From positions 1 to 51,002 of the forward strand of contig CAZOLJ010000026.1 of the NCBI GenBank assembly GCA_964580575.1: a stretch of DNA of 51,002 bases. Direction: 5' to 3'. Below, piece by piece: positions 23,671 to 32,208 of the stretch. The position numbers and the translations under genes are program-made. Origin of the DNA: CAVPDE01 sp964580575 (GTDB lineage Bacteria; Desulfobacterota; DSM-4660; Desulfatiglandales; HGW-15). The notes below the pieces were generated by a model that ran no database searches, was not told the DNA's origin, and worked only from the letters and a program-made list of their open reading frames with translations. Position 1 is the stretch's first letter, and each line of letters opens with the position of its first letter.

Positions 23671-23916
23671 TCATTTCAAGCGTTGAAGATCTCCGCGTCC
23701 CCCCCCCCCGGAAATCGCGTGGAATCTCTCTCGGGAAACAGAAAGGGACAGCATAGCATACGAATCAATGAGCAATGGCGAATCTGCTTCGTCTGGCGCA
23801 ATGGCGGTGCGTACGATGTTGAGATCGTCGATTATCACAAGGGGTGGTGATCCCAGCGTCGGACGCGAATGAGCAAAAGGGTGCTTGCCCCTTACGGAGC
23901 AATAGGGTATTTTCAT
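23671..23916 (-). CDS. short conserved ORF of doubtful status
   Basis: 81 residues: PPLVIIDDLNIVRTAIAPDEADSPLLIDSYAMLSLSVSRERFHAI. Short frames with this wording (…DDLNV…A..P.EAD.PL.VD..A.L…) turn up in many proteobacterial genomes and are annotated as hypothetical proteins. The consistent wording suggests selection on the DNA, though possibly not on this reading frame. No ribosome binding site is evident. It sits right before the methyltransferase gene on the other strand. Confidence 0.35.
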   Translation of the reverse strand: MKIPYCSVRGKHPFAHSRPTLGSPPLVIIDDLNIVRTAIAPDEADSPLLIDSYAMLSLSVSRERFHAISGGGGRGDLQRLK

Positions 23917-23960
23917 TGCAGCTCTGGACTGCGAATCAATGAAATAGCTGGAGCGTGAAG

Positions 23961-24836
23961 ATGGATTTTGTTTGCGAACCGCAGGCTACCTATGCAGCGG
24001 GCATAGCTCAATCGACCGTATTCCAAGGGGATGCGGAAGAGCTTCTCGCTCGGCTCCCGTCCGATTTTTTTCGGTGCTGCATTACCTCGCCACCGTATTG
24101 GGGGCTGCGAGACTACGGCGCGGAAGGACAAATCGGGGATGAAGAGGAGCCGGAGGAGTATGTCCAGCGCCTGGTGGCCGCCTTCGAGCAAGTGCGGCGG
24201 GTACTGACCGAAGATGGCACCTTGTGGCTTAATATCGGTGACAGTTATACCAGCGGAAATAGGGGCTACCGGGCTCCGGACAAGAAAAATCCGATAAGGG
24301 CCATGTCCTATCGGGCGAAAACGCCCGACGATCTGAAGCCGAAAGACTTGGTAGGCATACCGTGGCGTCTGGCGTTCGCGCTACAGAGGGCCGGCTGGTA
24401 CTTACGCAGCGACATCATTTGGGAAAAGCCAAACTGCATGCCTGAAAGCGTCAAAGATCGCCCAACCCGTTGTCATGAATACCTGTTTCTGATGTCGAAA
24501 TCCCTGCACTATTACTACAACCATGAGAGCGTGCGAGAAGACAACAGACGCAATCGTCGTACCGTATGGTCTATTCCGACGGAACCTTTCAGTGGTGCTC
24601 ATTTCGCCACTTTTCCCCCCAAGCTAGTTGAGCCATGTGTGCTCGCCGGTTCCCAGCCTGGAGACTGGATCTTAGATCCCTTTTTCGGATCTGGAACCGT
24701 TGGACTGGTTTGTGAGGAGCAACACCGGAACTACGTCGGCATAGAATTGAACCCCGAGTATGTAAAGCTCGCTCTCGACCGAATCCGCGGAACCCAGCGG
24801 TTACTGTTCACCTACGATATGGAGGCCGCCAAGTGA
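23961..24836 (+). CDS. beta-class DNA methyltransferase, probably m4C, CCCGGG type
   Basis: 291 residues from ATG 23961 (GGAGCG upstream). Catalytic motif IV TSPPYWGLRDYG (~42) precedes the SAM-binding motif I LDPFFGSGTVG (~238), the beta-class order. SPPYW is typical of N4-cytosine enzymes and the SPPYWGLRDYG wording is what I recall for the XcyI/Cfr9I/XmaI group, which modifies CCCGGG. A 4-bp overlap joins it to the endonuclease gene, so this is a type II restriction-modification pair. It looks intact, while the nuclease gene is broken, leaving this enzyme as a functional orphan. Specificity is inferred. Confidence 0.88.
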   Translation: MDFVCEPQATYAAGIAQSTVFQGDAEELLARLPSDFFRCCITSPPYWGLRDYGAEGQIGDEEEPEEYVQRLVAAFEQVRRVLTEDGTLWLNIGDSYTSGNRGYRAPDKKNPIRAMSYRAKTPDDLKPKDLVGIPWRLAFALQRAGWYLRSDIIWEKPNCMPESVKDRPTRCHEYLFLMSKSLHYYYNHESVREDNRRNRRTVWSIPTEPFSGAHFATFPPKLVEPCVLAGSQPGDWILDPFFGSGTVGLVCEEQHRNYVGIELNPEYVKLALDRIRGTQRLLFTYDMEAAK

Positions 24837-25798
24837 GCGAACGCAAAATACCTGAGCCAGACCTCCAGATCAGCTTCTATCATCAGTTGCAGGAAATCCG
24901 TCGTACCCATCTGCTCGATGCCTTGCTGGCAACCGTTGCCGACCTGGAAACTACGCAAATCGATCAACAACTGGCGGAGCTAACCTCCCGTTCCGGCTTA
25001 CGCAAAGTCGCAGGTTGGGGACTCAGGGGAGAACTGGTCTTCGGCGTACCTTGAGTACTGGCCGTGAATCCGCGGTTATTGGGCTACTATCGACTGTTGC
25101 TAGGATTTTCACAAAAGCAGTTCTACGGAAGCCGATACGGGCTTGCTCCATTCAAATCGATGGAGGAAACTGGGCAAATCACCTCAGGCAATATGCCTCG
25201 GCTGAACGACCTGTGCAAGGCGTTGTGTGCAAACGCCGAGATTCTGGTCGAGAGTGTCCCGCACCTTTCAAAAGAAACCCTCCACGATTTGACCCTCCTT
25301 ACGCTGGGGCCGCAACTTAGAGGAGGAGTGCTTAATGCCCTCGGAAGCAGGGCCAATCGCAAAGTCTTCGATCTGATAAAATCTCTATTGTCTAGCGAAG
25401 CTGTGGCAGCAGGGGAACGCTCACTGAAACTCAGGAATGCTGCCGGGCGAACCGTGAGAGTCGAATTCGCAGCTGACCCGGATATCTGCATAAGGGAGGA
25501 ACTTCCTTCAGGCAAGTTCCGCAATCTGGTTGCCATTGAAATCAAGGGCGGCAAGGACTATTCGAGCATTCATAACCGGATTGGCGAGGCAGAGAAGAGC
25601 CACCAGAAGGCCAGAAAAGAAGGTTACGTTGAGTGCTGGACGATGGTGGGGGTTGCGCAACTTGATATGGATCTAGCCAGAAGGGAATCGCCAACGACAG
25701 ATCGATTTTACCATATAGAGCAAATTGTCGATTTATCCTCCGAGGAGGCAGTTGACTTTCGTGAAAACCTCCTCTCCCGCATAGGTATCCGCGCTTGA
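24833..25798 (+). pseudogene. XcyI-like restriction endonuclease gene with an in-frame TGA
   Basis: Start GTG overlaps the methyltransferase stop (GTGA). Two halves in the same frame, 24833-25054 and 25055-25798, are divided only by a TGA at 25052-25054 (…GELVFGVP, stop, VLAVNPRLLGYYRLLLGFSQ…). Read through, they form ~320 residues, the size of the XcyI family (C^CCGGG). The PD-ExK nuclease core lies in the second half: ADPDICIREEL … VAIEIKGGKDY. A single change such as CGA to TGA would explain it. A restart at GTG 25064 would yield a protein with the nuclease core but lacking 77 N-terminal residues. Most likely inactive. Confidence 0.75.
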
Positions 25799-25941
25799 AA
25801 TCCTTGGCAAGAGAGCAGCCAGAATTATAGTTCAGAACTCTAGAGGTGTTTAAAAGGGTTTCCTATAAAGGCCGATGAGGCTTGTCAAAGCACCCTTTCC
25901 CGTACGATCGGAGGTTTGAATTTGGGCATTTGAGTTTTGGC

Positions 25942-25970
25942 TTGACACACCGGGTTTTTCAGACTAATGC
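25942..25970 (+). promoter_or_regulatory. candidate sigma-70 promoter for the tct operon
   Basis: TTGACA, 17 bp, TAATGC. The -35 is perfect and the -10 weak. Lies about 70 bp before the TctC start. Confidence 0.45.
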
Positions 25971-26042
25971 TCGCCTCGGGTGTCCTTTCGGTTCAGAAAG
26001 AACCGTTCATTGTTCATTGACTTTCCAGCAGGGAGGTGCGCC

Positions 26043-27020
26043 ATGATCCGCAAGGTTTTTCTAGTGCTTATGTCTTCTTTTCTTTTTCTCGGTGCGGCAG
26101 AGGCGAATGCCGCGGAGTATCCCTCCAAAGTGATTACCATCATTGTGCCGTTTTCGGCCGGCGGCCCGTCGGATACGGTTGCCCGGCTGCTTGCCCAAAC
26201 CATGAGCTCCTCGCTCAAGACCCAGGTCATCGTGGAGAATGTGGCCGGTGCAGGAGGGACCATCGGAGCCGCGCGCGTGGCGCAAGCGGCGCCGGACGGG
26301 TACACGCTCTTCGTGCACCACATCGGCCATGCCACCGCTCCGGCCCTCTACCGCAAGCTGACGTACAATCCGATCACGGATTTCGAGCCCATCGGCCTGA
26401 TCAACGACGGGGCCATGACGCTGGTCGCGAAGAAGGATTTCCCGCCCAAGGACCTCAAAGAGCTGATCGCGTACGTGAAGACCAACAAGGACAAGGTCAA
26501 CCTGGCCAACGCGGGCGTGGGCTCCGCTTCGCACCTCGCAGGATTGCTGTTCATGACCGAGATCGAGACGGATCTCACCACCATTCCTTACAAGGGCACG
26601 GGTCCTGCCATGAACGACCTCCTCGGCGGCCAGGTGGACTTCATGATCGACCAGACCACCAACACCACCAGTCACATCAAGGCCGGTAAAATCCAGGTCT
26701 ACGCCGTGACCACGCCTCAAAGGCTCCCTTCCATGCCCGAGGTTCCGACCATGAAGGAAGCAGGCCTTCCGAACTACAAGATGACGGTTTGGCATGCCCT
26801 GTATGCGCCGAAGGCCACGCCGAAACCGATCATCGACAAACTTTCAAAGGCCCTGCAGGAGGCGTTGAAGGACGCCAACCTGAAACAACGCTATGCGGAG
26901 CTGGGCGCCGAGGCCGTGGCGCAGGACCAGGCCACTCCGGAGGCGCTGCGAGCGCACCTCAAAGCCGAAATCGAAAAGTGGGGGCCGATCATCAAGAAAG
27001 CGGGTGTCTACGCCGACTGA
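26043..27020 (+). CDS. tctC: TctC/Bug family periplasmic solute-binding protein
   Basis: 325 residues from ATG 26043 (GGAGGT upstream). Signal peptide ~1-24 (MIRKVFLVLMSSFLFLGAAEANA). The mature start YPSKVITIIVPFSAGGPSDTVARLLA is the Bug-family hallmark, followed by ENVAGAGGTIGAARVA, and GTGPAMNDLLGGQVDFMID and APKATPKPIIDKLSKAL later on. Bug proteins bind carboxylates (citrate, tricarboxylates, aromatic acids and others) and deliver them to the TctAB permease. First gene of a complete tripartite tricarboxylate transporter operon. Substrate not predictable. Confidence 0.93.
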   Translation: MIRKVFLVLMSSFLFLGAAEANAAEYPSKVITIIVPFSAGGPSDTVARLLAQTMSSSLKTQVIVENVAGAGGTIGAARVAQAAPDGYTLFVHHIGHATAPALYRKLTYNPITDFEPIGLINDGAMTLVAKKDFPPKDLKELIAYVKTNKDKVNLANAGVGSASHLAGLLFMTEIETDLTTIPYKGTGPAMNDLLGGQVDFMIDQTTNTTSHIKAGKIQVYAVTTPQRLPSMPEVPTMKEAGLPNYKMTVWHALYAPKATPKPIIDKLSKALQEALKDANLKQRYAELGAEAVAQDQATPEALRAHLKAEIEKWGPIIKKAGVYAD

Positions 27021-27074
27021 TGGGATTGCGGTGGTTGTTGATGTTCCGACGAGTTAACGGGTAAGGAGGAGGTT

Positions 27075-27536
27075 TTGAACCCCATCGCACGCAATGCGAA
27101 GGATTTCTGGACCGGCTTCATCTACCTCTTTGTCGGGTCAGGGGCTTTGATCATCAGCAGGGATTACGACATGGGCACTGCGGTGAAGATGGGGCCGGCT
27201 TATTTCCCGACCCTTCTGAGCGTCTTGCTCATGGTTATCGGAATCATCTCCGTCCTTCGATCCTTTTTCAAATCGGGCAGCCCGATCGGTGTCGTCGCAT
27301 GGAAAGGGCTCGTCCTGATCGTTGCCTCGACCCTCCTGTTCGGGATGATCGTGCGCGGCGCCGGATTGATCATTGCACTGCCCCTTCTGGTGATCGTCAG
27401 CGCCTCTGCGAGCGCCCGGTTCAGCTGGAAAACCTCGCTTGCCGAGGCGGTCGGGATAACCGTCTTCTGTATCGTCATATTCCTGAAAGGCCTGGGGGTG
27501 CCGCTTCCGATTCTGGGATCGTGGTTCGGAAACTGA
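27075..27536 (+). CDS. tctB: TctB family small membrane subunit
   Basis: 153 residues from a TTG with GGAGGAGG just upstream. Four hydrophobic helices: FIYLFVGSGALIIS, YFPTLLSVLLMVIGIISVL, LVLIVASTLLFGMIV, and the C-terminal pair around GLIIALPLLVIVSA and TVFCIVIFLKGL. The MGPAYFP motif after helix 1 is characteristic of TctB (DUF1468). It is the small permease subunit and lies between TctC and TctA, as is standard. Confidence 0.9.
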   Translation: MNPIARNAKDFWTGFIYLFVGSGALIISRDYDMGTAVKMGPAYFPTLLSVLLMVIGIISVLRSFFKSGSPIGVVAWKGLVLIVASTLLFGMIVRGAGLIIALPLLVIVSASASARFSWKTSLAEAVGITVFCIVIFLKGLGVPLPILGSWFGN

Positions 27537-27560
27537 TAGGATGCTGTTCGCTGAGGGGTT

Positions 27561-29060
27561 ATGGAACTGCTTGCTAACCTTGGATTAGGCCTTTCGACCT
27601 CACTGACGCCACTCAACCTGCTCTATTGTCTGATCGGCGTCTTTCTCGGAACCCTGATCGGCGTGCTGCCCGGCCTCGGACCCACGGCGACCATTGCCAT
27701 GCTGCTGCCGGTCACCTTTACCCTGCCTCCGGTCTCCGCTCTGATCATGCTTGCGGGCATCTACTACGGCTCCCAGTACGGCGGTTCCACGACCTCCATC
27801 CTGGTCAATGTACCGGGTGAAGCGGCCTCTGTGGTCACGGCCCTGGACGGGTACCAGATGGCCCGTCAGGGTCGCGCCGGCGTGGCCCTGACCACGGCCG
27901 CGGTCGGCTCCTTTTTCGCGGGCACCGTGGCAACGATCATCCTTGCGCTCTTTGCCCCCCCCCTGGCTGCTGTTGCGCTCAAGTTCGGTCCTGCGGAGTT
28001 TTTCTCCCTCATGGTTCTGGGTCTCCTCGCCGCAATTGTTCTGGCAAGAGGGTCGCTCCTCCATGCCGCAGGCATGGTCGTCCTGGGACTGCTTCTGGGA
28101 CTGGTCGGCACGGATGTCAATTCCGGAGCCCAGCGGTTCACGTTCGGGATTCTGCGACTCGCGGACGGGATTGGATTCGTTGTGGTCGCCATGGGCATGT
28201 TCGGTCTTGCGGAGATCACTCGCAATCTGGAGAACGAGGGAGACCGTTCGACGGTGGTAAAAAAAGTCGCCAACCTGATGCCCACCAGGGAGGACTGGAA
28301 GCGTATGATCGGCCCTATTCTGCGGGGGACCGGTATCGGTTCGGCTCTGGGCATTCTGCCCGGCAGCGGCTCCATTCTGGGCTCCTTCGCAGCCTATGCC
28401 ATAGAAAAGAAGGTTTCGAAAAACTCCAAGGAATTCGGCAAGGGTGCGATCGAAGGCGTTGCCGCCCCGGAATCGGCCAACAATGCCGGGGCCCAGACCT
28501 CTTTCATCCCCATGCTTACCCTCGGCATCCCCTCGAACCCCGTGATGGCGCTCATGATCGGTGCGATGATTATCCAGGGCATTCAGCCCGGACCGTCGGT
28601 GATCACCGAGCAGCCGAAGCTCTTCTGGGGCATCATCGTGTCCATGTGGTTTGGTAATCTCTTCCTCGTCATCCTGAATCTCCCCATGATCGGCATGTGG
28701 GTCCGCATTGTGAGCGTGCCTTACCAGTTGCTGTTCCCGGCCATCCTCGTTTTCTGCAGCATCGGCGTATTCAGCCTGAACAACACCGAGTTCGACATCT
28801 ATGTTATGGCTTTCTTCGCGGTGCTGGGGTACCTTTTCGTCAAACTGGACTGCGAGCCGGCGCCCATGCTGCTCGCGTTCATCCTCGGCCCGATGATGGA
28901 GGAATACATGCGCCGGGCCTTGCTGCTCTCGCGCGGCGATCCCATGGTGTTTATCACGCGCCCGATCAGCGCTACGCTGCTCGCGCTCGGCGCGCTCGCG
29001 ATCATTGCCGCGAGCCTTCCGGCCATGCACAAAAAACGTGAAGAGGCCTTTCGCGAGTGA
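27561..29060 (+). CDS. tctA: TctA family large permease subunit
   Basis: 499 residues with about 12 hydrophobic segments. LIGVLPGLGPTATIAMLLP, the repeat-like ILPGSGSILGSFAAY, GVAAPESANNAGAQTSFIPMLTLGIPSNP and the C-terminal EEYMRRALLLSRGD are the TctA hallmarks. It forms the Na+ (or H+) driven channel for the substrate delivered by TctC. GC content and codon use look similar to those of the neighbouring tct genes and somewhat higher than the island at 1-7560. Confidence 0.95.
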   Translation: MELLANLGLGLSTSLTPLNLLYCLIGVFLGTLIGVLPGLGPTATIAMLLPVTFTLPPVSALIMLAGIYYGSQYGGSTTSILVNVPGEAASVVTALDGYQMARQGRAGVALTTAAVGSFFAGTVATIILALFAPPLAAVALKFGPAEFFSLMVLGLLAAIVLARGSLLHAAGMVVLGLLLGLVGTDVNSGAQRFTFGILRLADGIGFVVVAMGMFGLAEITRNLENEGDRSTVVKKVANLMPTREDWKRMIGPILRGTGIGSALGILPGSGSILGSFAAYAIEKKVSKNSKEFGKGAIEGVAAPESANNAGAQTSFIPMLTLGIPSNPVMALMIGAMIIQGIQPGPSVITEQPKLFWGIIVSMWFGNLFLVILNLPMIGMWVRIVSVPYQLLFPAILVFCSIGVFSLNNTEFDIYVMAFFAVLGYLFVKLDCEPAPMLLAFILGPMMEEYMRRALLLSRGDPMVFITRPISATLLALGALAIIAASLPAMHKKREEAFRE

Positions 29061-29463
29061 CGGCCGGAACTTCTTGATTTCTCCAATCCGGGACAGAATT
29101 CCATTGCTCTGTTTCCTCTGCATGCCTTGGCCCGACCCTGCCCCCGCTCCTGAGAGCCATCATGGCCAGTTTTCTGTTGTCAAGTGGTCATTTTTGCGGT
29201 TTAATGGAAAATCGATAGACGATCCTCAAAAGGGTGTCGTTTCCCTTTGATTTTCCTTAGCTTAAGGCTTCGCTCAATTCACTCGCCTTCGCCGGGCTTG
29301 CCCGCCTTGGGCGGGAGGCCCCGTGTGGAAACACGGGGAGGAACGACGATAGGCGACCGCGGCGCAGCCCGCAGGGCGAAAACGGGTGGCTTCGGCGGAG
29401 TTTCGCTTGCCTTGGACACAGATGCCCCGGCCGCGAGCGCTGGGAGCTTCATGGGAGGAAGGG
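29061..29463. other. intergenic stretch with a short hairpin repeat
   Basis: No supported gene. A 29319-29338 hairpin repeat is included; the remainder holds GC-rich runs with short GGGCTTGCCCG-type dyads. The ribosome binding site of the lipoprotein gene is at the right edge. Confidence 0.4.
29319..29338. repeat. CCCCGTGT-GGAA-ACACGGGG hairpin, copy 2
   Basis: A perfect 8-bp stem closed by a GGAA (GNRA-type) tetraloop, the same element as at 20427-20450. No T-run. Probably an extragenic repeat of this genome. Confidence 0.65.
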
Positions 29464-30297
29464 ATGAAGGTCTCCTTGGTGAGAATCTTCATTGTGTTGC
29501 TGTTCGCGTTGGGCGCTTGCTCTGGCGAGGATCAACCGCCAGCGCAGACGACTCCACCAAAGGTGGTGCAACCCATAAAGCCTTCGACGGCGGACATTGA
29601 AAAGCCGACCACGGCTTTTGCCGAAGAGAAGAAGCCTCAGGTTGCGGAAAAGGCGCAGACCGAGAAACCGGCGGCTGCGCCGGACAAACTCACGGTAGCT
29701 CCAACGCCCGCAGCAGAGGAAAAGAAGGTTGCTTCGGAAGAACCCACCACGGCACAGGCCAAGAAAGAGGAGAAGGGTGAGCCGGGCGTCTACCTGGTCA
29801 AGAAGGGCGAAAGTCTTTCAAGCATTTCGGCCCGAGCGGATGTCCTGAAGGATCCTCTAAAATGGCCGATGCTGTTGAGCCTCAACAAAGACAAGCTGGG
29901 AGAATGGGCGACAGGAGAGAACCTTCCTGACCGGGAGCTTCCCCAAGGAACAAAGCTCAAGGTCATTACCGCAAACGAAGCCAGGGCGAGTCTCAAGAAG
30001 GCGACAGGAAATCTGTGGGTCGTCAATATCCTTTCGAGCACGAGCAGCGCAGAGATCACCCCTCCTGCCGTGACCCTGGTGAAGCAAGGGTACCCGGTTT
30101 ACATCGTGCGCGCCAATGTCAAAGGGAAAGACTACATGCGGCTCCGCGTGGGATTTTTCAAAAACAGAAGTGAGGCGGATGAGGTGGGAAAGAAGATCAA
30201 AGAGCAGTTGAATTTTCAGGACTCCTGGTCGACCAAGGCGGACAAAGAGGAATATGAAGAGGTGGCAGGGTTTATTAGATTCGCTGAAAAACATTGA
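29464..30297 (+). CDS. LysM and SPOR domain lipoprotein
   Basis: 277 residues from ATG 29464 (GGAGGAAGG upstream). Lipobox FALGAC with lipid-anchored Cys19. A long low-complexity Pro/Lys/Glu/Ala linker (~20-105) can span the periplasm. A LysM domain (~108-165, GVYLVKKGESLSSISARAD … LKWPMLLSLNKDKL) binds glycan strands; a C-terminal SPOR-like domain (~183-270, NLWVVNILSSTSSAEITPPA … RLRVGFFKNRSEADEVGKKI) recognises denuded peptidoglycan at division sites. Role in the cell envelope, probably around division or remodelling. Six bases before coaBC, so co-transcribed. Confidence 0.85.
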   Translation: MKVSLVRIFIVLLFALGACSGEDQPPAQTTPPKVVQPIKPSTADIEKPTTAFAEEKKPQVAEKAQTEKPAAAPDKLTVAPTPAAEEKKVASEEPTTAQAKKEEKGEPGVYLVKKGESLSSISARADVLKDPLKWPMLLSLNKDKLGEWATGENLPDRELPQGTKLKVITANEARASLKKATGNLWVVNILSSTSSAEITPPAVTLVKQGYPVYIVRANVKGKDYMRLRVGFFKNRSEADEVGKKIKEQLNFQDSWSTKADKEEYEEVAGFIRFAEKH

Positions 30298-30303
30298 GGC
30301 TCC

Positions 30304-31503
30304 ATGAAAGGCAGAAAGGTCATCGTTGGGGTTACAGGGGGTATTGCAGCCTACAAGGCGGCGGAGTTGGTGAGGCTCCTGGTCAAAGAGGGGGCGGTCA
30401 CGAGAGTGGCCATGACTCGCCACGCGACCAAGTTCATCACGCCGCTGACCCTGGAAACCCTTTCCGGGAACAGGGTCGTTGCGGACATGTGGGACCCCGA
30501 AACCCGCCCCTTGGACCACATCACCTGGGGCCAGGAGTCCGACCTGATCGTCCTTGCGCCGGCCACGGCGAATTTCATCGGGAAAATGGCCCACGGGATC
30601 GGCGATGATTTTCTTTCAACTGTTGTGATCGCGGCCACCGCGAGAGTCCTGGTTTGCCCTTCCATGAACACCCAAATGTATCTCAGCCAGGCGGTGCAGG
30701 AAAACCTGCGAATCCTAAGAGCGAGAGGATACACGATCATGGAGCCGGGGTCGGGAGAACTGGCCTGTCACACCGAAGGCCCGGGACGGCTGCCGGAGCC
30801 GGAGGACATTGTGGAGGAAGCGAGAAGGCTCCTGTCCAGGCAGGACCTTTCCGGGCTCAGAATCCTCGTGACCGCCGGCGCAACTCTGGAGCCTCTGGAC
30901 CCCGTGCGATACATGAGCAATCGGTCGAGCGGCAAGATGGGGTATGCTCTGGCCAGAGCCGCCAGCATGAGGGGAGCCAAGGTCACCCTGGTGAGTGGGC
31001 CCACGGCTCTCAAGCCGCCGAGGGATGTGGCCTTGAGCCGCGTGAAGACCGCTGAGGAAATGAGGCGGGCGGTTCTGGCCGAGTGCCAGCAGTGCGATGT
31101 GATCATCAAGGCAGCGGCGGTGCTGGACTGGAGACCCAAGGAGACCGCGGCTCACAAGATCAAGAAGGGACGCGGGGTTCAAACGCTCGAACTGGTGGAG
31201 AATCCGGATATCCTGGCCGAGCTGGGTTGCAGCCGTGAGAACCGCCGGTGTGTTCTGGTGGGTTTTGCTGCGGAAACCCAGGATCTCATTGCGAACGCTC
31301 AAGAGAAACTCAAGAAAAAGAATCTCGATTTGATTGTCGTAAACGACGTGTCCAGAGAGGACGCAGGATTCGAGGCGGATACCAATGCCGTAAAGATCGT
31401 CTACCGCGACGGCCCCATGGAAGAATTGCCGCTGATGCCCAAACAGGAAGTCGCGGATCAGCTTCTGGACCGGGTCAAGGTCCTCTGGGAGAAGTCTTCA
31501 TGA
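30304..31503 (+). CDS. coaBC: bifunctional PPC decarboxylase / PPC synthetase
   Basis: 399 residues. CoaC half: GVTGGIAAYKAAELVR, FITPLTLETLSGN, active-site His in LDHITWGQESD, APATANFIGKMAHGIGDD, PSMNTQM, and the catalytic Cys in ELACHTEGPGRL (canonical G-x-LACG, here altered around it). CoaB half: ILVTAGATLEPLDPVRYMSN, RSSGKMGYALA, AAAVLDWRP and AAHKIKKGRG. Makes 4'-phosphopantetheine from phosphopantothenate and cysteine with CTP. The usual GGT of CoaB is GAT here. Overlaps the next gene by 4 bp. Confidence 0.95.
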   Translation: MKGRKVIVGVTGGIAAYKAAELVRLLVKEGAVTRVAMTRHATKFITPLTLETLSGNRVVADMWDPETRPLDHITWGQESDLIVLAPATANFIGKMAHGIGDDFLSTVVIAATARVLVCPSMNTQMYLSQAVQENLRILRARGYTIMEPGSGELACHTEGPGRLPEPEDIVEEARRLLSRQDLSGLRILVTAGATLEPLDPVRYMSNRSSGKMGYALARAASMRGAKVTLVSGPTALKPPRDVALSRVKTAEEMRRAVLAECQQCDVIIKAAAVLDWRPKETAAHKIKKGRGVQTLELVENPDILAELGCSRENRRCVLVGFAAETQDLIANAQEKLKKKNLDLIVVNDVSREDAGFEADTNAVKIVYRDGPMEELPLMPKQEVADQLLDRVKVLWEKSS

Positions 31504-32207
31504 GCCCTCGAGCGGAACTTCTGGAGATTGTGGGCCAGCTCAAGACCCTGTTGATCTCCTATCCCCAGATGGGAATCGATATCCCTGGGCTTTCAAAACA
31601 GAGTGAGCCGGAGGAGGCTAGCGTAGAGAGCCCCCCAGCGGATCTCGATTCCTTGCGCGCCTTCATTGGGGATTGCAAGCGGTGCAAGCTCTCGCAGAAA
31701 CGGATAAACCTTGTTTTTGGTGAGGGAGCACCCGGAGCGCGCTTGGTGTTCGTCGGCGAGGGGCCCGGTGCGGAAGAAGATGCAGCGGGAAGGCCTTTTG
31801 TGGGCGAGGCGGGCAAGCTTCTGACAAAGATCATTGAGAACGGCATGGGCCTCAAGCGGGAGGATGTTTATATTTGTAATGTGGTCAAATGCCGGCCGCC
31901 CAACAACAGGGACCCTGAAGCAGACGAGGTTCAAATCTGCCTGCCTTTTCTGAAACAACAGCTCGCGATCATCCGGCCCGAGGTGATTTGCACCCTGGGT
32001 CGCATCGCTGCCAAGAGCCTGCTCGGCAGGGAATTCAAGATCACCCAGGAAAGAGGAAACTGGCTCTCTTTTATGGGAATCCCGCTTATGGCCACCTTCC
32101 ACCCTGCATACATCCTGAGAAACCCCTCAGAGGAGCGTCCGCTAAAACGCCAGGTGTGGGAGGACGTGCAGAAAATCATGGGACGGTTGGGTCTCAAGGT
32201 GAAGTGA
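31500..32207 (+). CDS. type-4 (Fe-S) uracil-DNA glycosylase
   Basis: 235 residues from ATG 31500 (ATGA overlap with coaBC); a longer frame upstream is only a shadow. Motif A VFVGEGPGAEEDAAGRPFVG and motif B FHPAYILRNP are the uracil pocket. Cys59, Cys62 (CKRC), Cys131 and Cys147 fit the 4Fe-4S ligands. It removes uracil from DNA, starting base-excision repair. The N-terminal 50 residues are a variable extension. Confidence 0.93.
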   Translation: MSPRAELLEIVGQLKTLLISYPQMGIDIPGLSKQSEPEEASVESPPADLDSLRAFIGDCKRCKLSQKRINLVFGEGAPGARLVFVGEGPGAEEDAAGRPFVGEAGKLLTKIIENGMGLKREDVYICNVVKCRPPNNRDPEADEVQICLPFLKQQLAIIRPEVICTLGRIAAKSLLGREFKITQERGNWLSFMGIPLMATFHPAYILRNPSEERPLKRQVWEDVQKIMGRLGLKVK

Positions 32208-32208
32208 A

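Noticed and set aside
25052..25054. TGA as selenocysteine or reassigned tryptophan codon
   Set aside because: TGA serves as a normal stop in several genes here (for example the PIN toxin, HNH and coaBC genes), no SECIS-like hairpin follows, and restriction enzymes of this family have no known selenocysteine.
27600..29123. 507-residue minus-strand frame opposite tctA
   Set aside because: His/Asp/Arg-rich product typical of the antisense of a membrane-protein gene; tctA is unmistakable.
31248..31499. N-terminal extension of the uracil-DNA glycosylase
   Set aside because: Overlaps the end of coaBC in another frame; ATG 31500 with ATGA coupling gives the family length.
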